A stretch of DNA of 64,000 nt, from positions 992,001 through 1,056,000 of the forward strand of contig JAECYW010000024.1 in assembly GCA_023014335.1 (NCBI GenBank), given 5' to 3'. Each line of letters begins with the position of its first letter. Position 1 is the stretch's first letter. Under the pieces are notes generated by a model. It saw nothing but the letters and a program-made list of their open reading frames with translations. It was not told where the DNA came from and searched no databases. Both the position numbers and the translations under genes were made by a program. This DNA is from Galerina marginata. Its lineage: Eukaryota > Basidiomycota > Agaricomycetes > Agaricales > Galerinaceae. Positions 11,276-23,832 of the stretch are shown piece after piece.

Positions 11276-13715
11276 CTACTCGCTCAGTACTCCTTCTTTT
11301 TCTACCCTCGCAAGGTACCGAGCAATTTCTCGCTTTACAGCTTTTTTACTATGAGGATGATTCCGCGTCAGTGGTCCAAATGTGTGTTGATGTGCCAGCA
11401 TGGTTAACGTTTCTGAGCTATCAGCTCGTGGTAACACATGCGCCAGACATCTCAAGGCCAACCGGAAAGTACGTCCCGAAATGTGCATGCTCCTCCGCAA
11501 ATTCATGGATCGCTGCTTCGTAAGCCTCTGCAATCGAACAATTTGTGCGGCTTCAGATGAATGTGCTTTTCCCACGATGTTGTGCCAATGCCAAGGGGCG
11601 TTTATTTGGTTTTTTAATTTCCGTCGGCCCGTGGAGTAGGATGGGAGTATTTGTTCTGAGTGATTGCAGATGTATTCAAGAAAGTACGTCGCTGCGGTCG
11701 CATACCTTTCGCCAGTTAACATGTATACCCCAGCTCGACTAGGGTCGGCCAGGAATTTCGATATAAAGGCAAGGTATTCCGGTGAATCGTGGGCCTCCAA
11801 GGAGAACGAGAGCTTGTCCAGGGCTATCAGACTGTCCCTAAGTGAAAACAATTGTCTGAGAGCCTTGGAGTAGCGATGTATGTCAATGTCTAACTCAGCA
11901 ACAGCGACCAAATTGGTCAGACCAGAATCGGTATACATGCTTGCCAGTATTCCCCTTGCAAAGTCGTCGAAGCGCTGAAGCTGGTCATCATGAATGCTTG
12001 CACCGTCAATATTCTGGATCATAGTTTGTTATTCTCGTCAGTAAAAGCAAAGGAAGCTAAAAGGACATACCCAACGACTTATAGTTGTAAAAAAATGGGG
12101 AATAAAATAATGACCGTGCCGTTCCACCAGATAGGATGCGAAGGAGAGCTTTGCTAGGCTTTCCCGAAGTTCCGGAGTAGGTGCAGCACCCAAAATGTAG
12201 CCAAAAAGATTTCCTGCTTCCTCGTGTGTAAGGTCTGTTGGTAAATCTTGGTGAAAGTGTGAGATAGAATTCATGCCCAGAGTGACAAAACAGACCTTCC
12301 AGGTAAATAACGGCAAATTCGGCACATCGCAATGGAGCATTAACCCAGAATCTTTTTGATCTGGATTGATCGAATAGAAAGTCCCCAAGAGACGCGTGAA
12401 AAATATGCAAGTAGGTTTCTACATTTCCGTCGGGGCGGTGACGCTCTTCAACAGAAATGAGTGATGTCAGATCGCTTAACAACACCGCAATATCGCCTGC
12501 ATCGAGCAAAAACATGATTTCCATTTCACTCAGTGTCAAGGAATACTCAGAGAGCAGCTGGTAAGCTAGAATCAGCATGACTGGCTCCGGATCTAGAACA
12601 GACGAGAAAATATGCATATATAAAGCATCAAGCTCTGCGAACGGCATTTCGCGCTGCGCAGGTTGGATTCCGAGTATAATTTCTAATTGTTTTGGTGGGC
12701 GATGGCGGCTCGACTTGGTGAATTTAACTACAGTTGCAGCATAGATAAATTGCTCCGAAGCTTTATCGACTAGGATCCGCAAAGCGTCTTCGGACGGCCA
12801 GACGGGCGGGATTTGTGCTCGAAATGGATGGGAATCCTGGATCTCAGTGAATTTGTCACAGAGAAAGAGACGGATGTCTTCGGATGAGGAATAGTCATCG
12901 TCGAGCGGGTTTCGAGTTGAGATTTGACTGAGGTACCCGAAACAGAAGGCAGTTCGGATATCAGGCTCGGGGCGGCTTGCGACGAGGAATATAAAGGGAA
13001 GATGGTGTTGTCGAAAAGCCCGTGAAATTGAGTCTAGGATTTTTATTTGACCTTCCCTGTCCTCACATTCATCTAGCCCATCTATAATGATAATGCGGGC
13101 GGAATTTGAAGTGGTAAAATACCCAGCCCCGATACGCTCTTGAAGTGGTCCGATAACGAGGGTGAATATCTGCGAATCGAGCGAGCGGCTAAATATGAAA
13201 GGATCGTGGCCTATCGCTCCTGCGATGCGATCCCGTAAATCAGGAAAACATAAGGAGACTTGATATGCGATTGTTGCTATCAAGGAGCGTCCGTGGTTCC
13301 TGGTAGGATCAAACCTAGAAAAAAAATAACTTGCAACAAGGATGCCTTCCTCGGCACAGAGCTCCGCGATGGATCTAGCGATGGCGGACTTTCCCGACCC
13401 CGCTGGGCCGTATATCCACATAATCAATGCATTTCGTGTCTCCGGGTCGGCGCCGTGAATCCAGTCCATAATCTTTTTGAGCACGGCGACACGGGTATTT
13501 GGATGGCATTTCGGCGGATCGCACAAGTCGTTTGAATCATGGAACGCTGCAGGTGATGCAGCCTCGAGCAGGCGTTCGAAAGGATCTGAAAAGCGTGTCT
13601 GTATTTTATATTTCTTAATTTAAACGTGTTTTTTTGCACCTTTGGATGATGTATTGATTTGCTGAAAGTTCCCTCCCGCGATCACGAATTGAGAGCCAGA
13701 TATTATGCTAGACAT
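11276..13715 (-). CDS. NACHT-domain NLR-like protein, paralogue A
   Basis: Compact STAND ATPase, probable immune or allorecognition signalling protein. Four exons (13715-13640, 13585-12296, 12246-12071, 12013-11276) encode 759 aa. The 25-residue first exon carries a Gly/Asn/Gln-rich tag (IAGGNFQQIN) common at the N-terminus of Agaricomycete NACHT proteins. Then come DPPKCHPNTR, Walker A GPAGSGKS at about 85-92, SYFFSRFD, Walker B IIIIDGLDECED at about 190-200 and ASRPEPDIR. The C-terminal half is helical without visible WD40, ankyrin or TPR repeats. The start is fixed by alignment with paralogues B-D, all of which begin at the equivalent ATG. Intron positions are identical in all four genes. 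Confidence 0.9.
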
Positions 13716-15000
13716 GCCTACAAGAGTCCCTGGCGGAGGGTGCTGTCGATGATGGGGGAATGTGTTCCAGACGTGGGTGCGTGCATCAAGGTGGTGTCAG
13801 ATAGAGGACCGGGGTTAAATAGCCAAAGACAGAAATGAATTGCATTGCAATAAGGCAATGCGGATAAATATAACTGACAGTCGGTACTTCGCAAGTTGCA
13901 AACGGAGGGGCAGTGTGAAAGAGTCGTGTTAATATTAACCATGGTCGAAGTCAAATTGACAACTTAATATTCAATTCCAAACTGCCGAGAGACATAGTGA
14001 CGAGCAATGCACACTGATATTGCCATCGCCGTTTCGAACGCCCGGAGAACTTGATCTCCAGATGTGAGTCAGCTCATTGTCGACGTAGGGTGCAGAATAC
14101 TCCGCAGTTTTGAACCCAACCCTCCTCGCCTGCTGCTCCGCCTTACGGGGATGAGCACACTGTCGATGGAGGTGCTCGAGTACCGCCTCCTCTTCTCCAA
14201 CGGCTGCAACTCCCTACACCGTTCATCGTTGAAGACGCGGACTTTATGTATATGGTGTCCGTAAGCGAGTTGTTGGACGAAATTGCATGCCTAAAAGTGG
14301 GAAACTATGAGGCGATAGGTCCAGTCAACGGTTATCAAAAGGTTAGACCAGTAGGAACAGAGCGTAGCCGTTAGTTGCAGGAGAGAAAGGCCCAGGTTAT
14401 GGATAGAGCCACAAAAGGCTGGTAGGGATGATTGAAGCTCAAAATTCGAATGGATCATATAGAGTTCGTACGAAACTACAGGAAGATATGTTTAGTTTCA
14501 TGTGCAGTGGAGGAAAGACGAAGTGAACACCTTGCCTAGTTGCCCGTATGTCCCGTCGAGACTGCTGATGAGTCTCGGTTGAGAGTAGAAATAGTCAATC
14601 TCGGGTCCAGATTCTTAACAGAGTGCCGGCGGATAATACGTTTCGATAAAGGCGGTACAGAATAACCTCGAAATGGGACCAGAAATTTAATTGACAATGA
14701 CGTCTACAAGAAATCGCGCTGAACCTTGGGTCCAACGGGACATGAGGAGCCCTAATTAGCTGAGATACGAGCCTAGTAAGTCAATGTAAATTTCGAAGAA
14801 GGACGAAGTGGTGTGTCACACCCTATTCCATGTGTGCTGCCAGCCATATCCTCGTCCTTCTCCAAACCCACACAAGCATGAGCACCGCAACCACGGGCTA
14901 GAGCCTCTATGATGACAACACCTTCGGTAGGATCGGGCCCACGAGTTGATAACCAACCGCAGAACCTCAGGGCGCCTGTGTATACTGCGGTGTTGACTGA
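13716..15000. other. Intergenic, upstream of NACHT A
   Basis: No gene recognised. The ORFs are short and lack family motifs. The spacer holds no hairpin unit of the kind found in the arrays. Confidence 0.45.
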
Positions 15001-16503
15001 CACCACCGTCGCGAACAGGCGTTCTTCTGGTGTCCAGACGGGCAGCTTACAAGTTACAACCGGATCTTCATCCTGGCCTTACCCACCTCCAAAACCAACC
15101 GCACCACGACAGCTGGCATCAGAACCGGAATGTTCAGTCTTTCGGGTGCTTTCGGGTGATAAGCAACGATGTTTTGGAATGCTTCATGACGTGACACGTC
15201 GTCAAATTCCGGGATTGCAGATACATCATCATGGTCGGCGGAGTTGTGGAGGGTTATTGACGTTTTGAATGGCTGGAGCTGGAGTGGTTGGGGCAGATAA
15301 GAGTGAGGAAATTGTCGGTATCAACTGCTCCTCCAAACAGAATTCGCATCCACGTCCGAGATCGAAATATCGTTGCCCCAGCTGCCACCAAAGTAGGGAA
15401 AGTGGGAGGTCGAGCTAATCCGAGGATCTGTACAGTCGGCATGGCGATGACGATGGTCTTGAAATCGAGACAAAGATTGGAGGGAGGCAGACGGTTATGC
15501 AGCATGCTGCGTCAAAGCCTTTTCGAATACTCGCCTGTGGTTCCGCCGCCATTTTATGCTTTGGCGAGACAGTAGGCTCTCGAAAGAAAAGTTGACCGTC
15601 GAGAGTAGGCAGCGGCGACAAGTCCGATTAAGAAGGTTGCTATCAATTTTCAACCTAAGAAAGAAAGAAAGAAAAGAGAAAAGTACAAGGTGCGTGTACG
15701 TGGATCCTGAAGTTAACTTTGAAGATGTGATGGGTCGGCTGACGCTAGGTACAGCAGAAAGCTGATTTGAGTAATTTGTCGTACAGAATCGTGTTTCTCA
15801 CCTGCGGACTCACGCAAAGCGCAGTTCGATGAGGAAAGAGTGAGTCGGCCAAAACAGGATGATGGCGAAAATAGCCGGACTCAGAGCGCCTCTTGAATTT
15901 ATCTCCTCCTATTCGCTGGCTTACTGAATGATGAAAAAGCCGATAGACGGCACTGCAATTACATTGCTCAACCCCTGTCCTGACTTCTTCAGACAAACCT
16001 TCAGCGACACCGGTCACGTCGAGTCGTACAACCTTCCTCTAAACTGAGCGCCTGGACCCTACCATTCGTCCCAAGTTATTTGCCCGGACATCCCATCTTG
16101 AGTATCGCAGCTGCAGGACTGTGATGTGAATGGAGAGTCGTCAGTTTAGCTGAGGCTGCGTTCGGGCATGGGGTACTTATATCATTATGTCTTGCCTTAT
16201 TGACAGGTTTCCGTCTATTTTTTATTTCTTTCTTAGTCGCATTGAAGCCCGCCGACTGTAACTCATCTCTTCACATTTTCCAAGACCAACCACCTTCCAA
16301 TGTCAGTCAGATTCCAGCCCAAGTCATCTCGTAATTCTCTCGTTACCTCTTGCGCCAGGGCAATTGGCGGGTCAAGGTAAAAATTTTGCGAGTTTCCAGG
16401 CTAGGACAATATTATGACCTGTGTAAGAACTCAGTTTTGACGTATACCCTGTTTATCTACCCCTCTTGGCGTTTTCTTCGCCGGTTGGCCTACCGTCCAA
16501 GCC
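15001..16503. repeat. 3' copy of the segmental duplication, non-coding part
   Basis: Homologous to about 9640-11275 in the same orientation and order. With genes A and B it makes a tandem duplication of roughly 4 kb. The copies have diverged by many small indels, which argues against a coding function for this part. A leader-like sequence lies at 15876-15932. Confidence 0.65.
15876..15932 (+). repeat. Decayed leader-like sequence
   Basis: It resembles the cassette leaders: GCCGGAC, AGCGCCTCTTGAATTTAT, CTCCTCCTATTCGC, TGAATGATG. No hairpin follows. More diverged than the copy at 1144. Confidence 0.35.
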
Positions 16504-18936
16504 CTACTTACCCGGTACTCCTTCTTGTCCTACCCTCGCAAGGTATCGAGCAATCTCTCGCTTTACAACCTTTTTACTACGAGGATGATTCCGCGTCAGG
16601 GGACCAAATGTGTGTTGACACGCCAGCATGGTTAGATCCTCCGACCTATCAGACCGTGGTAGAGTATATGCGAGACATTTCAACGCCAACCGGAAAGCAT
16701 CTCCCGATATCTGCATGTTCCTCCCACTCGTCAAGGACCCCTGCCTCACAAGCGTCTGCCATCGGACAATCTGTGAGGCTTCCGATGAATGTGCTTTTTT
16801 CACGGTGTTGCGCCAATACCAAGGGGCGTTTATTTGCTTTTGAAATTTTCGTTTGGCCGTGGAGTATGATGGGATTATTTGTTCTGAGTGATTGGAGAGG
16901 TACTTGAGAAAGTACACCGCCGCGCTGGCATATCTGCCCCCAGTCAGCGCGTATGCTCCGGCTCGACTAGGATCATCCAGGAATTTCAGTATAAAGGCAC
17001 GGTATTCCGGTAAATAGTGGGCTTCCCAGGAGAGCGAGAGCTTGTCCAAGGCCTTCAGATTTTTCCTCGGTGAGAACAATTCATAGAGAGCATTGGAGTG
17101 GCGAGGTATGTCAATGTGCACCTTAGCAATGGCAACCAAAGCCGTCAGACGGGAATCAGTATACATGTCTGCCAGTATTCCCCTTGCAAAGTGGTCGAAG
17201 CGCTGAAGCTGGTCATCATGAATGCTTGCACCGTCAATATTCTGCATCATGGTTCATTATCCTTGGCAGTGAAAGCAAGAAATATAGACATACCCAACGA
17301 CTTATGGATGTAAAAAAATAGGGAATTAAATAATTACTTTGCTGTTCAGCCAGATAGGAAGCTAAAGAGAGCCTTTCTATGCTTTCTCGAAGTTCCGGCG
17401 TCGGCGCAGCATCCTCAATGTAGCCAACAAGAACTTCTACACGCAAAATTTTCGTCGGCAAATCTTTGTGAGGCTGTGAGATAGAATTCATGCCCGTTGT
17501 GAGAAAACTCACCTTTCAAGTAAAGAACTGCAAATTCGGCACATCGCAATGGAGCATTAATCCAGAATTGCTTCGATCTGGATTGATCAAAGAGAAAGTC
17601 CTCAAGAGACGCGTGAGAAATCTGCAGGAAGCTTTCTTCATTTCGACCGAAGCCCGGAAGCTTTTCGACGAAAATGAGTGATGTCAGATCGCTTAACAGG
17701 ACTGCAATATCGCCTGGATCAAGCGACAACATCGATTCCATTTCACTCACTGTCCGTGTGGCGGCAAACCGAGAGAGCAGCCGGTGGGCTAAAATCTGGA
17801 TGACTGGCTCCGGATCTACCACAGACGAGAAAATGTGCATGTATAGAGCGTCGAGTTCGGCAAATGGCATCTCGTGTTTGGCAGGACGAATTCCAAGGAC
17901 AATTTCCAAGCGTTGAGGAGGGCGATGACGACTTGACTTGGTGAATTTAACTACAGTCGAAGCATAGATAAACTGGCCCGAAGATTTTGCGACTAACGCC
18001 TCCAAAGCTTCCGCCGATGGCCAGGTAGATGGAATTTGGGCACGAAATGGATGGGAATTCTTAATTTCTGCGAACTTGTCACGGAGGAAGAGGCGGATGT
18101 CCTCAGATGGCAGGTAGTTGTCATCGAGAGGGTTTCGAGTTGAGATGTCATTGAGGTACCCAAAGCCGAAGGCGGTCCTAATATCAGGCTCAGGGCGGCT
18201 CGCAATGAGGAACAAGAAAGGCAGACGGTGGTGTTGGAGTGCTTTTGAAATAACGTCTAGGATTTTGGCCTGACCGTCCCTCTCTTCACATTCGTCGAGG
18301 CCGTCTACAATAATGACACGTGGGGCAGTCGCAGTGTCAAAATCCCCAGCACCGGAGCGTCCTTGCAGGGGTTCGGTAATGAGGGACAGCATTTGCGAAT
18401 CAAGGGAGCGGGAGAAGATAAACGGGTCTCGATCTACAACTCCAGTGATGTAATCTCTGATATCCGGAAAGGCCAACGACACTTGATAAGCGATTGTCGC
18501 AATGAAGGAACGTCCGTGATTTCGGGTAGAATCAAACCTGGAAAAGAAATAGCTGGCGACTAGAATACCTTCCTTCGCACAGATTTCAGCGATTGTTCGA
18601 GCGATGGCTGACTTTCCTGATCCTGCTGGGCCATAAAGCCACGCAATTAACGCATTCCGTGTCTCTTGGTCGGCGCCGTGAATCCAATCCATGATCTTGT
18701 TGAGCACTGCGACTCGGGTGTTTGGGTGACATTTCGGAGGATCGTAAAGGTCGTTTGAGTCATGGAACGCTGAGGGAGAAGCAGCCTCGAGCAGTCGCTC
18801 AAACGGATCTGTAAATTGTGTGTTTATCTGCGATATCCCTATTTTGAAGGCTCCGTGTACCTTTGGATAATTTATTGCTCTGATGAAAGTTTCCCCCTGT
18901 GATCAAGATATTTGACCCAGATATCAGGCTAGACAT
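16504..18936 (-). CDS. NACHT-domain NLR-like protein, paralogue B
   Basis: Same architecture as paralogue A. Exons 18936-18861, 18808-17513, 17463-17294 and 17241-16504 encode 759 aa. The tag exon reads ILITGGNFHQSN. Walker A is GPAGSGKS and Walker B VIIVDGLDECEE. The C-terminus (KKVVKREIARYLARV) aligns along its length with A, C and D. No internal stop or frameshift, so it looks functional. Its 3' flank repeats that of gene A, so the duplication included downstream DNA. Confidence 0.9.
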
Positions 18937-19479
18937 GAGCAAGTTAAAACTTCAACTTAGAAGCTGGAGTAGATGGCAGAACTAGCGATGATGGAGGAGT
19001 GATCGAAACGGTGTCAAAGCAGTGTGGCGGTGTCACGGTTAGGTAATCACCCCTGTCTATAATTAAAAGGTTTGCCCAAGTAAAGCAAACGAGAAAAGAC
19101 AATACATGGACGATACAAGCAATATTTGAGAGGTCAACCGAAGTTTTCATAAATATTTACAATGTGGCTTGATAATGAGATGGCGAATTCTACCCTGGCA
19201 CTCTCTTTACCCTGTCATCCATCGACTACAATCCTCACGAACTTCTTGGTACACATTTTTAGTCTCTACCAACCTAAGAAAGACGCACAAGATCAGCTAG
19301 GTACGGGAAGAGATTGGAGACGATGTGTTTTGGCCGCCCGAGGAAGAAATCACATTTACATCCCGTGTACCAAAAAGCGGAATGTACTCGGCAACGCGGA
19401 AAGTATCATAATCTGGAAAGCAACACTCGGTGAATAATTCCATTCTCAAATCGTACGAGAAACTCGCCAATTTACTTGC
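18937..19479. other. Intergenic between NACHT B and C
   Basis: Upstream flank of gene B and downstream flank of gene C. No gene or hairpin unit seen. Confidence 0.5.
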
Positions 19480-21915
19480 TCAATTTCCCTCTTGTTCCAC
19501 CCTAGCCAGGTATCGAGCAATTTCTCGCCTAACTGCCTTTTTTCTATTAAAGCGCTTCCGCAGTAATGGCCCAAACGTGAGTCCGCGCGCCAAGGTAGTG
19601 AGCTCTTCCGAAGTCGCGGATCGTGGTAGTACATGTGCAAGGCACCTCAGTGCCAGCCCAAAGGCACGGTCTGAGTCCGACATGTTGCTTGAACCCCAAC
19701 GTAAGGTCGACCTTCTTTGAATTTCGGGCAGCTTCCACTGGGCTCTTTGGGCTGCCTCTGACGAATGAATTTTCCGCGTTATTTTGCGCCAATGCCAAGG
19801 GGTATTTCTTTGCTGTTTGTATTTTCGTTCGAGGGCAGATAGAGATGGTGTTATTTGTTCCAGATGACTGGAGATGTACTTGATAAAGTAAACCGCTGCA
19901 ATTGAGTACCGTTCGCCGGTCAAAGAGTAAAACCCAGATCGACGAGGATCTTCGAGGAATTCCAAAATAAAGCGACGGTACCCTGATGAGATATGTGCCC
20001 AGAACGAGAATGAAAGCTTGTCCAGGTCGAGCCGAGCTTTACTAAGTGAGAACAATTCAAGTAAAATATTGTGGGCGTGATCGTGATTGATCTCCAGCTT
20101 GACAGTAGAAAGCAAAGCGATTAGACAAGATTGAGGATACATGCTTCCGAGTATTTCCCTAGCAAAGTGATCGAAACGTTGAAGCTGATCTTTGTAAAGA
20201 TCAGCAGCGCCGTCAACGTTCTACAACAAGATTAGTTCACCTTGGTAGGAAATGAAATAAAGAAAAAAGGACTTACCCATTGACTTATGGTTGCAAAGAA
20301 GGCAGGTATACGAGTGTGGGCTTTCTGTTTTGCCAGATGGCAAGCGACAGGAGACTGTGCTATTGCTTCTTGAAGCTGGAGAGTAGCCGTAGCACCAGAA
20401 ATGTGGTACAGGAGATCGAAGTACCCATCGATAGTGTTTTGAATATCTACACAGGCCCATGAGATGCCGTGCTTTTTCGCAATGACAAAACTGACCTTTC
20501 AGATGAAGAACAGCAAACTCAGCATGTCGTAATGGCACATTAATCCAGAATTGTTTTGATCGAGATCTGTCCAGGAGAAAATCCACAAGTGACGCATGAA
20601 AAATATGCAAGGCCCTCCGGAGCCCGTCAAGACGGTCATCGTCCTCGACGGCAACGAGTGAAGTTAAATCACATAATAGCACCGAAATGTCCCCCGCATC
20701 AAGTAACAAGAAATTTTCCATTCCGCTTACGGAGTACGGAATTGCAGAGAATAGATGGAGAGCAATGATCTGTAAAGCGGCCTCTGGATTGGCCACAGAC
20801 GAAAAGATTTGCATGTAGAGAGCGTCGAGTTCGGCAAATGGCATCTCATGTTGGGTAGGACGGAGTCCGAGGATAATTTCTAAGCGTTGATGTGGCCGAT
20901 GTCGAGTAGATTGAACAAATTTAACCACAGTTGAAGCGTAAATGAACTGGCCAGAAGATTTATTGACGAGGGTCCATAAGGCATTTTCAGACGGCCAGAT
21001 GGGAGGAAGTTGAGCCCGAAATGGGTGGGATCCCTTGATCTCAGCGAATTTGTCAACGAGAAAAAGACGAATGTCTTCGGAAGGGAGGTAGTCATCGTCG
21101 AGTGGGTTTCGAGTGGACACTTGACTGAGATACCCGAAGCCGAAGGCTCCTCTAATATCAGGCTCCGGACGACTCGCGATGAGGAATATGAAAGGAAGAT
21201 GGTGCTGCTGAAGAGATTTCGAAATAGCGTTTAGAATTTTGACTTGAGCGTTTCTGTCCTCACACTCGTCTATGCCATCTACAACGACAACACGCGCGGG
21301 AGTTGCAGTGTTGAAATAACCAGAAGTAACGCGTTCCTGCAGAGGCTCGATAATAAGTGAGAAAATCTGCGAATCCAGCGAGCGGGTGAAGATGAAAGGA
21401 TCGTGTTCGATGGTTCCGACTATGTGATCCCTAATATCTGGAAAACATAGGGAAGCTTGGTAGGCGATGGTTGCAATAAGTGAGCGCCCGTGGTTTCGTG
21501 TCGAATCGAACCTGGAAAAGAAGTAGCTCGCGACCAGGATGCCTTCCTTAGCGCATAGCTCCGCGATGGATCGAGCGATGGCGGACTTTCCTGATCCCGC
21601 TGGGCCGTAAAGCCACATAATCAATGCATTTCGCGTCTCCGGGTCGGCGCCATGAATCCAGTTCATGATCTTGTTAAGCACGGCAATACGCGTATTCGGG
21701 TGGCATTTCGGAGGGTCGTGCGCGTCATCGGAATCATGAAACGCCGCAGGTGACGCAGCCTCGAGTAGGCGATCAAATGGGTCTGCAAACCGTAGGTATA
21801 TCTTGAGTAAGTATCCCAATTTCTGGTGAATACGAATACCTTTCGATCCATGATTACTTTGATGAAAGTTCCCTCCGGTGATCAAGATTTGTGAGCTGGA
21901 TATTAGGCTGGGCAT
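19480..21915 (-). CDS. NACHT-domain NLR-like protein, paralogue C
   Basis: Exons 21915-21840, 21782-20496, 20446-20277 and 20220-19480 encode 757 aa. The tag exon reads ILITGGNFHQSN. Walker A is GPAGSGKS and Walker B VVVVDGIDECED. Intron 1 is 57 nt, a multiple of three and free of stops, so the unspliced frame also reads through; paralogues A, B and D have introns at the same site that must be removed, so splicing is expected. A Met seven codons upstream of the chosen start is in frame but not shared. Exon 3 is the most diverged among the four genes. The start codon faces array 1, which begins about 550 bases away on the other strand. Confidence 0.9.
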
Positions 21916-22462
21916 GAGCGAGAGTGGCCGTGACAAAAGACGATACTAGCAGTGATGGAAGGGAGAGTTCAAGATGTGATCGCAGTGTATCTGCTTCCCG
22001 GAACTGTGAGAGCTGACTTCAGTGGAAGAGGTAAAACTCGAATCTCCCCACACTGCCATTTGGCTGTGACCATGAATTACATGAGGAGTTATGCGGATGA
22101 CATTGAGAGGCGGTGCGAACAGAAATAACTGACTGTCGAGTTCAAAATAAGGCACCTGTTAGAAGCTGGTGCATCAGTTTGGACTATGAAAAAAGATGAG
22201 AATAACTTACTCCGTTATCCGCTTTGGGCTCGAATGTATCCAAGAGTTCTGATGAATTACCAGGTCTGAAGCTTGAAGTTTAGGCGTAGGGAACCGCGGT
22301 GCGATATGATATGGAGTGTCTGGTGTTTCAAGGCGGCTTTTCCAAAGTTGGGAGGATTTGGGTCATTGGCATTCAATAATATTGCACTTAACGCGACTTG
22401 TACGTAGAAGCAAATAGCGTTGAGTTGCTAGTTGACCGACAAGCGGGTGACGTGGTGAAAAG
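21916..22462. promoter_or_regulatory. Divergent spacer between NACHT C and array 1
   Basis: It lies between a minus-strand NACHT start and the plus-strand leader of cassette 1, so it probably drives both. Its left half is homologous to the spacer next to NACHT D (34903-35100): both carry CACTGCCATT, GGGCTGTGA-like sequence and AGAGGCGGTG. Promoter role is inferred from position. Confidence 0.5.
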
Positions 22463-22710
22463 CTCTGCCGAAGCGCCTCTTTAAATTTAAGCCTTCCTAT
22501 TGGTCGCATCAATGATCGTCATTTTTATTCCCATATTTAATCCAGTACGATCTCGATTTTTTCAGTTCCTCACTTTCCTCTCGAAACCTCCCTGCCAACC
22601 AAATTTCTTCCTCGCTCCCTCTACAACGACCATACTTCCGTTCCTCTTCTTGTGCCCACTCCCTTCGTCCCAGCCTGAATTCCCGTCTGTCCTCGCCTTT
22701 TCTCAGATGC

Positions 22711-22825
22711 AGACGCTGTCCCCGTTGGTTTTCACGGGATTTCCTGATGTACACAACTGCCACCATAATATACCTCGGCTTTGACCCATGAAATCCTCTC
22801 AGCTATTTCTTCGAGGGATAGCGTC
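22711..22825 (+). ncRNA. Structured RNA unit I-1
   Basis: P1 is GACGCTGTCCC with GGGATAGCGTC (11 bp, one G-U). P2 motifs are present as TTTCCTGATG and GACCCATGAAAT, weakened against other copies. The variable strand between P2 and P1 is about 20 nt (CTCTCAGCTATTTCTTCGA). Confidence 0.65.
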
Positions 22826-23061
22826 GCTTGTAGAAAGACAGGCGTTGATGCACTATTTTTTCCCCATGTCTTCAGAGGGATACATGCGTTCGCGGTGTGC
22901 AAGCCAACACACATAGCTGTCATTATGCTTCGCGATGTTCTCCGCTCTCATGCTTCTGCTCGTATGTGAAGTATTTTCCGCTTGAATCCCATCTAGGCCG
23001 AGAGCAGCAACTCTCGTAAGAACGCTTTGCTACATGCCATCGTCGCATTTTCCCCAGATGT

Positions 23062-23189
23062 ACACTTCCTCGCTGCTTAAGCCGCCTTGATCATGACTTT
23101 CCTGGTGTACAAGGGCAGAGCATGCAGCCCATGCCTCGACCTTGACCCATGAATGCACGGTCCCGTTCAAACGATCGGTTGGGCAGCGT
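23062..23189 (+). ncRNA. Structured RNA unit II-1, probably decayed
   Basis: The conserved core (TTTCCTGGTGTAC, GAGCATGCAG, GACCCATGAA) and the 3' arm GGGCAGCGT are present, but the 5' arm reads CACTTCCTC and no longer pairs well. The GAAAAT end of P2 is also broken. Likely a relic. Confidence 0.45.
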
Positions 23190-23716
23190 CGCCTGCAGGG
23201 AAAAATTGATGGACTTCGCTCGCCCCCCACGCTCGTTCAGCTTTGGGACTACAAGCTTTGACGGTTCCTCGGACTTCTCGCGCCTTTTGCACGATGGTTT
23301 TGTTATGCTTTTGCCTACCGTTCACCTACCTCCGCATCCATAGATCGTCATGCTTATGCTTATGACTGAACGCCCATTAACGGTACCCCACCCCACCACG
23401 CTCTCCCTTCTTTTATCCGAGACACCCATCAAGTCCGAGGCTTTCTTTTACGCGATTTGAGGGAGGTTACAAAGTCCAGTCATCCTTCGACGACTGGCTG
23501 ATCTCTCGTGCTGCCCATGCCTAATTTTCTCTAGCCCTAGCATCAGCTGAAGAAGCACTTACTTATGTCGACACTGAGGCTCGTTATTCTTTCTCATTTT
23601 TTCTCTTCACTATTACCAGAACGCCTCTTGATCTCACGAGAAGACTCCTCCTAGAAAGACTTCTTATCCCCCCCTGGGCTCTATCTCGCTCTATATCTTC
23701 CCTGGAGACGCCCAGT

Positions 23717-23832
23717 CACCGCTTCTCTCCACCGCTCCGATCTACCTTTTCTGGTCGGCGAGGCCACAGCATGTCCATGCCGCGGCCTTGACCCACGAAA
23801 ATAAGTTGATCGTGCACTGTAGCGAAGCGGTG
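23717..23832 (+). ncRNA. Structured RNA unit III-1
   Basis: P1 is CACCGCTTC with GAAGCGGTG (9 bp). P2 is TTTTCTGGTC with GACCCACGAAAA. The apical part is AGGCC with GGCCT and GCATG with CATGC. The variable strand is AAGTTGATCGTGCACTGTA. Confidence 0.75.

Noticed and set aside
14773..15006. Possible small protein with a GALRFCGWLST motif
   Set aside because: No matching frame in the homologous tract near 9.6 kb, and no recognisable family.
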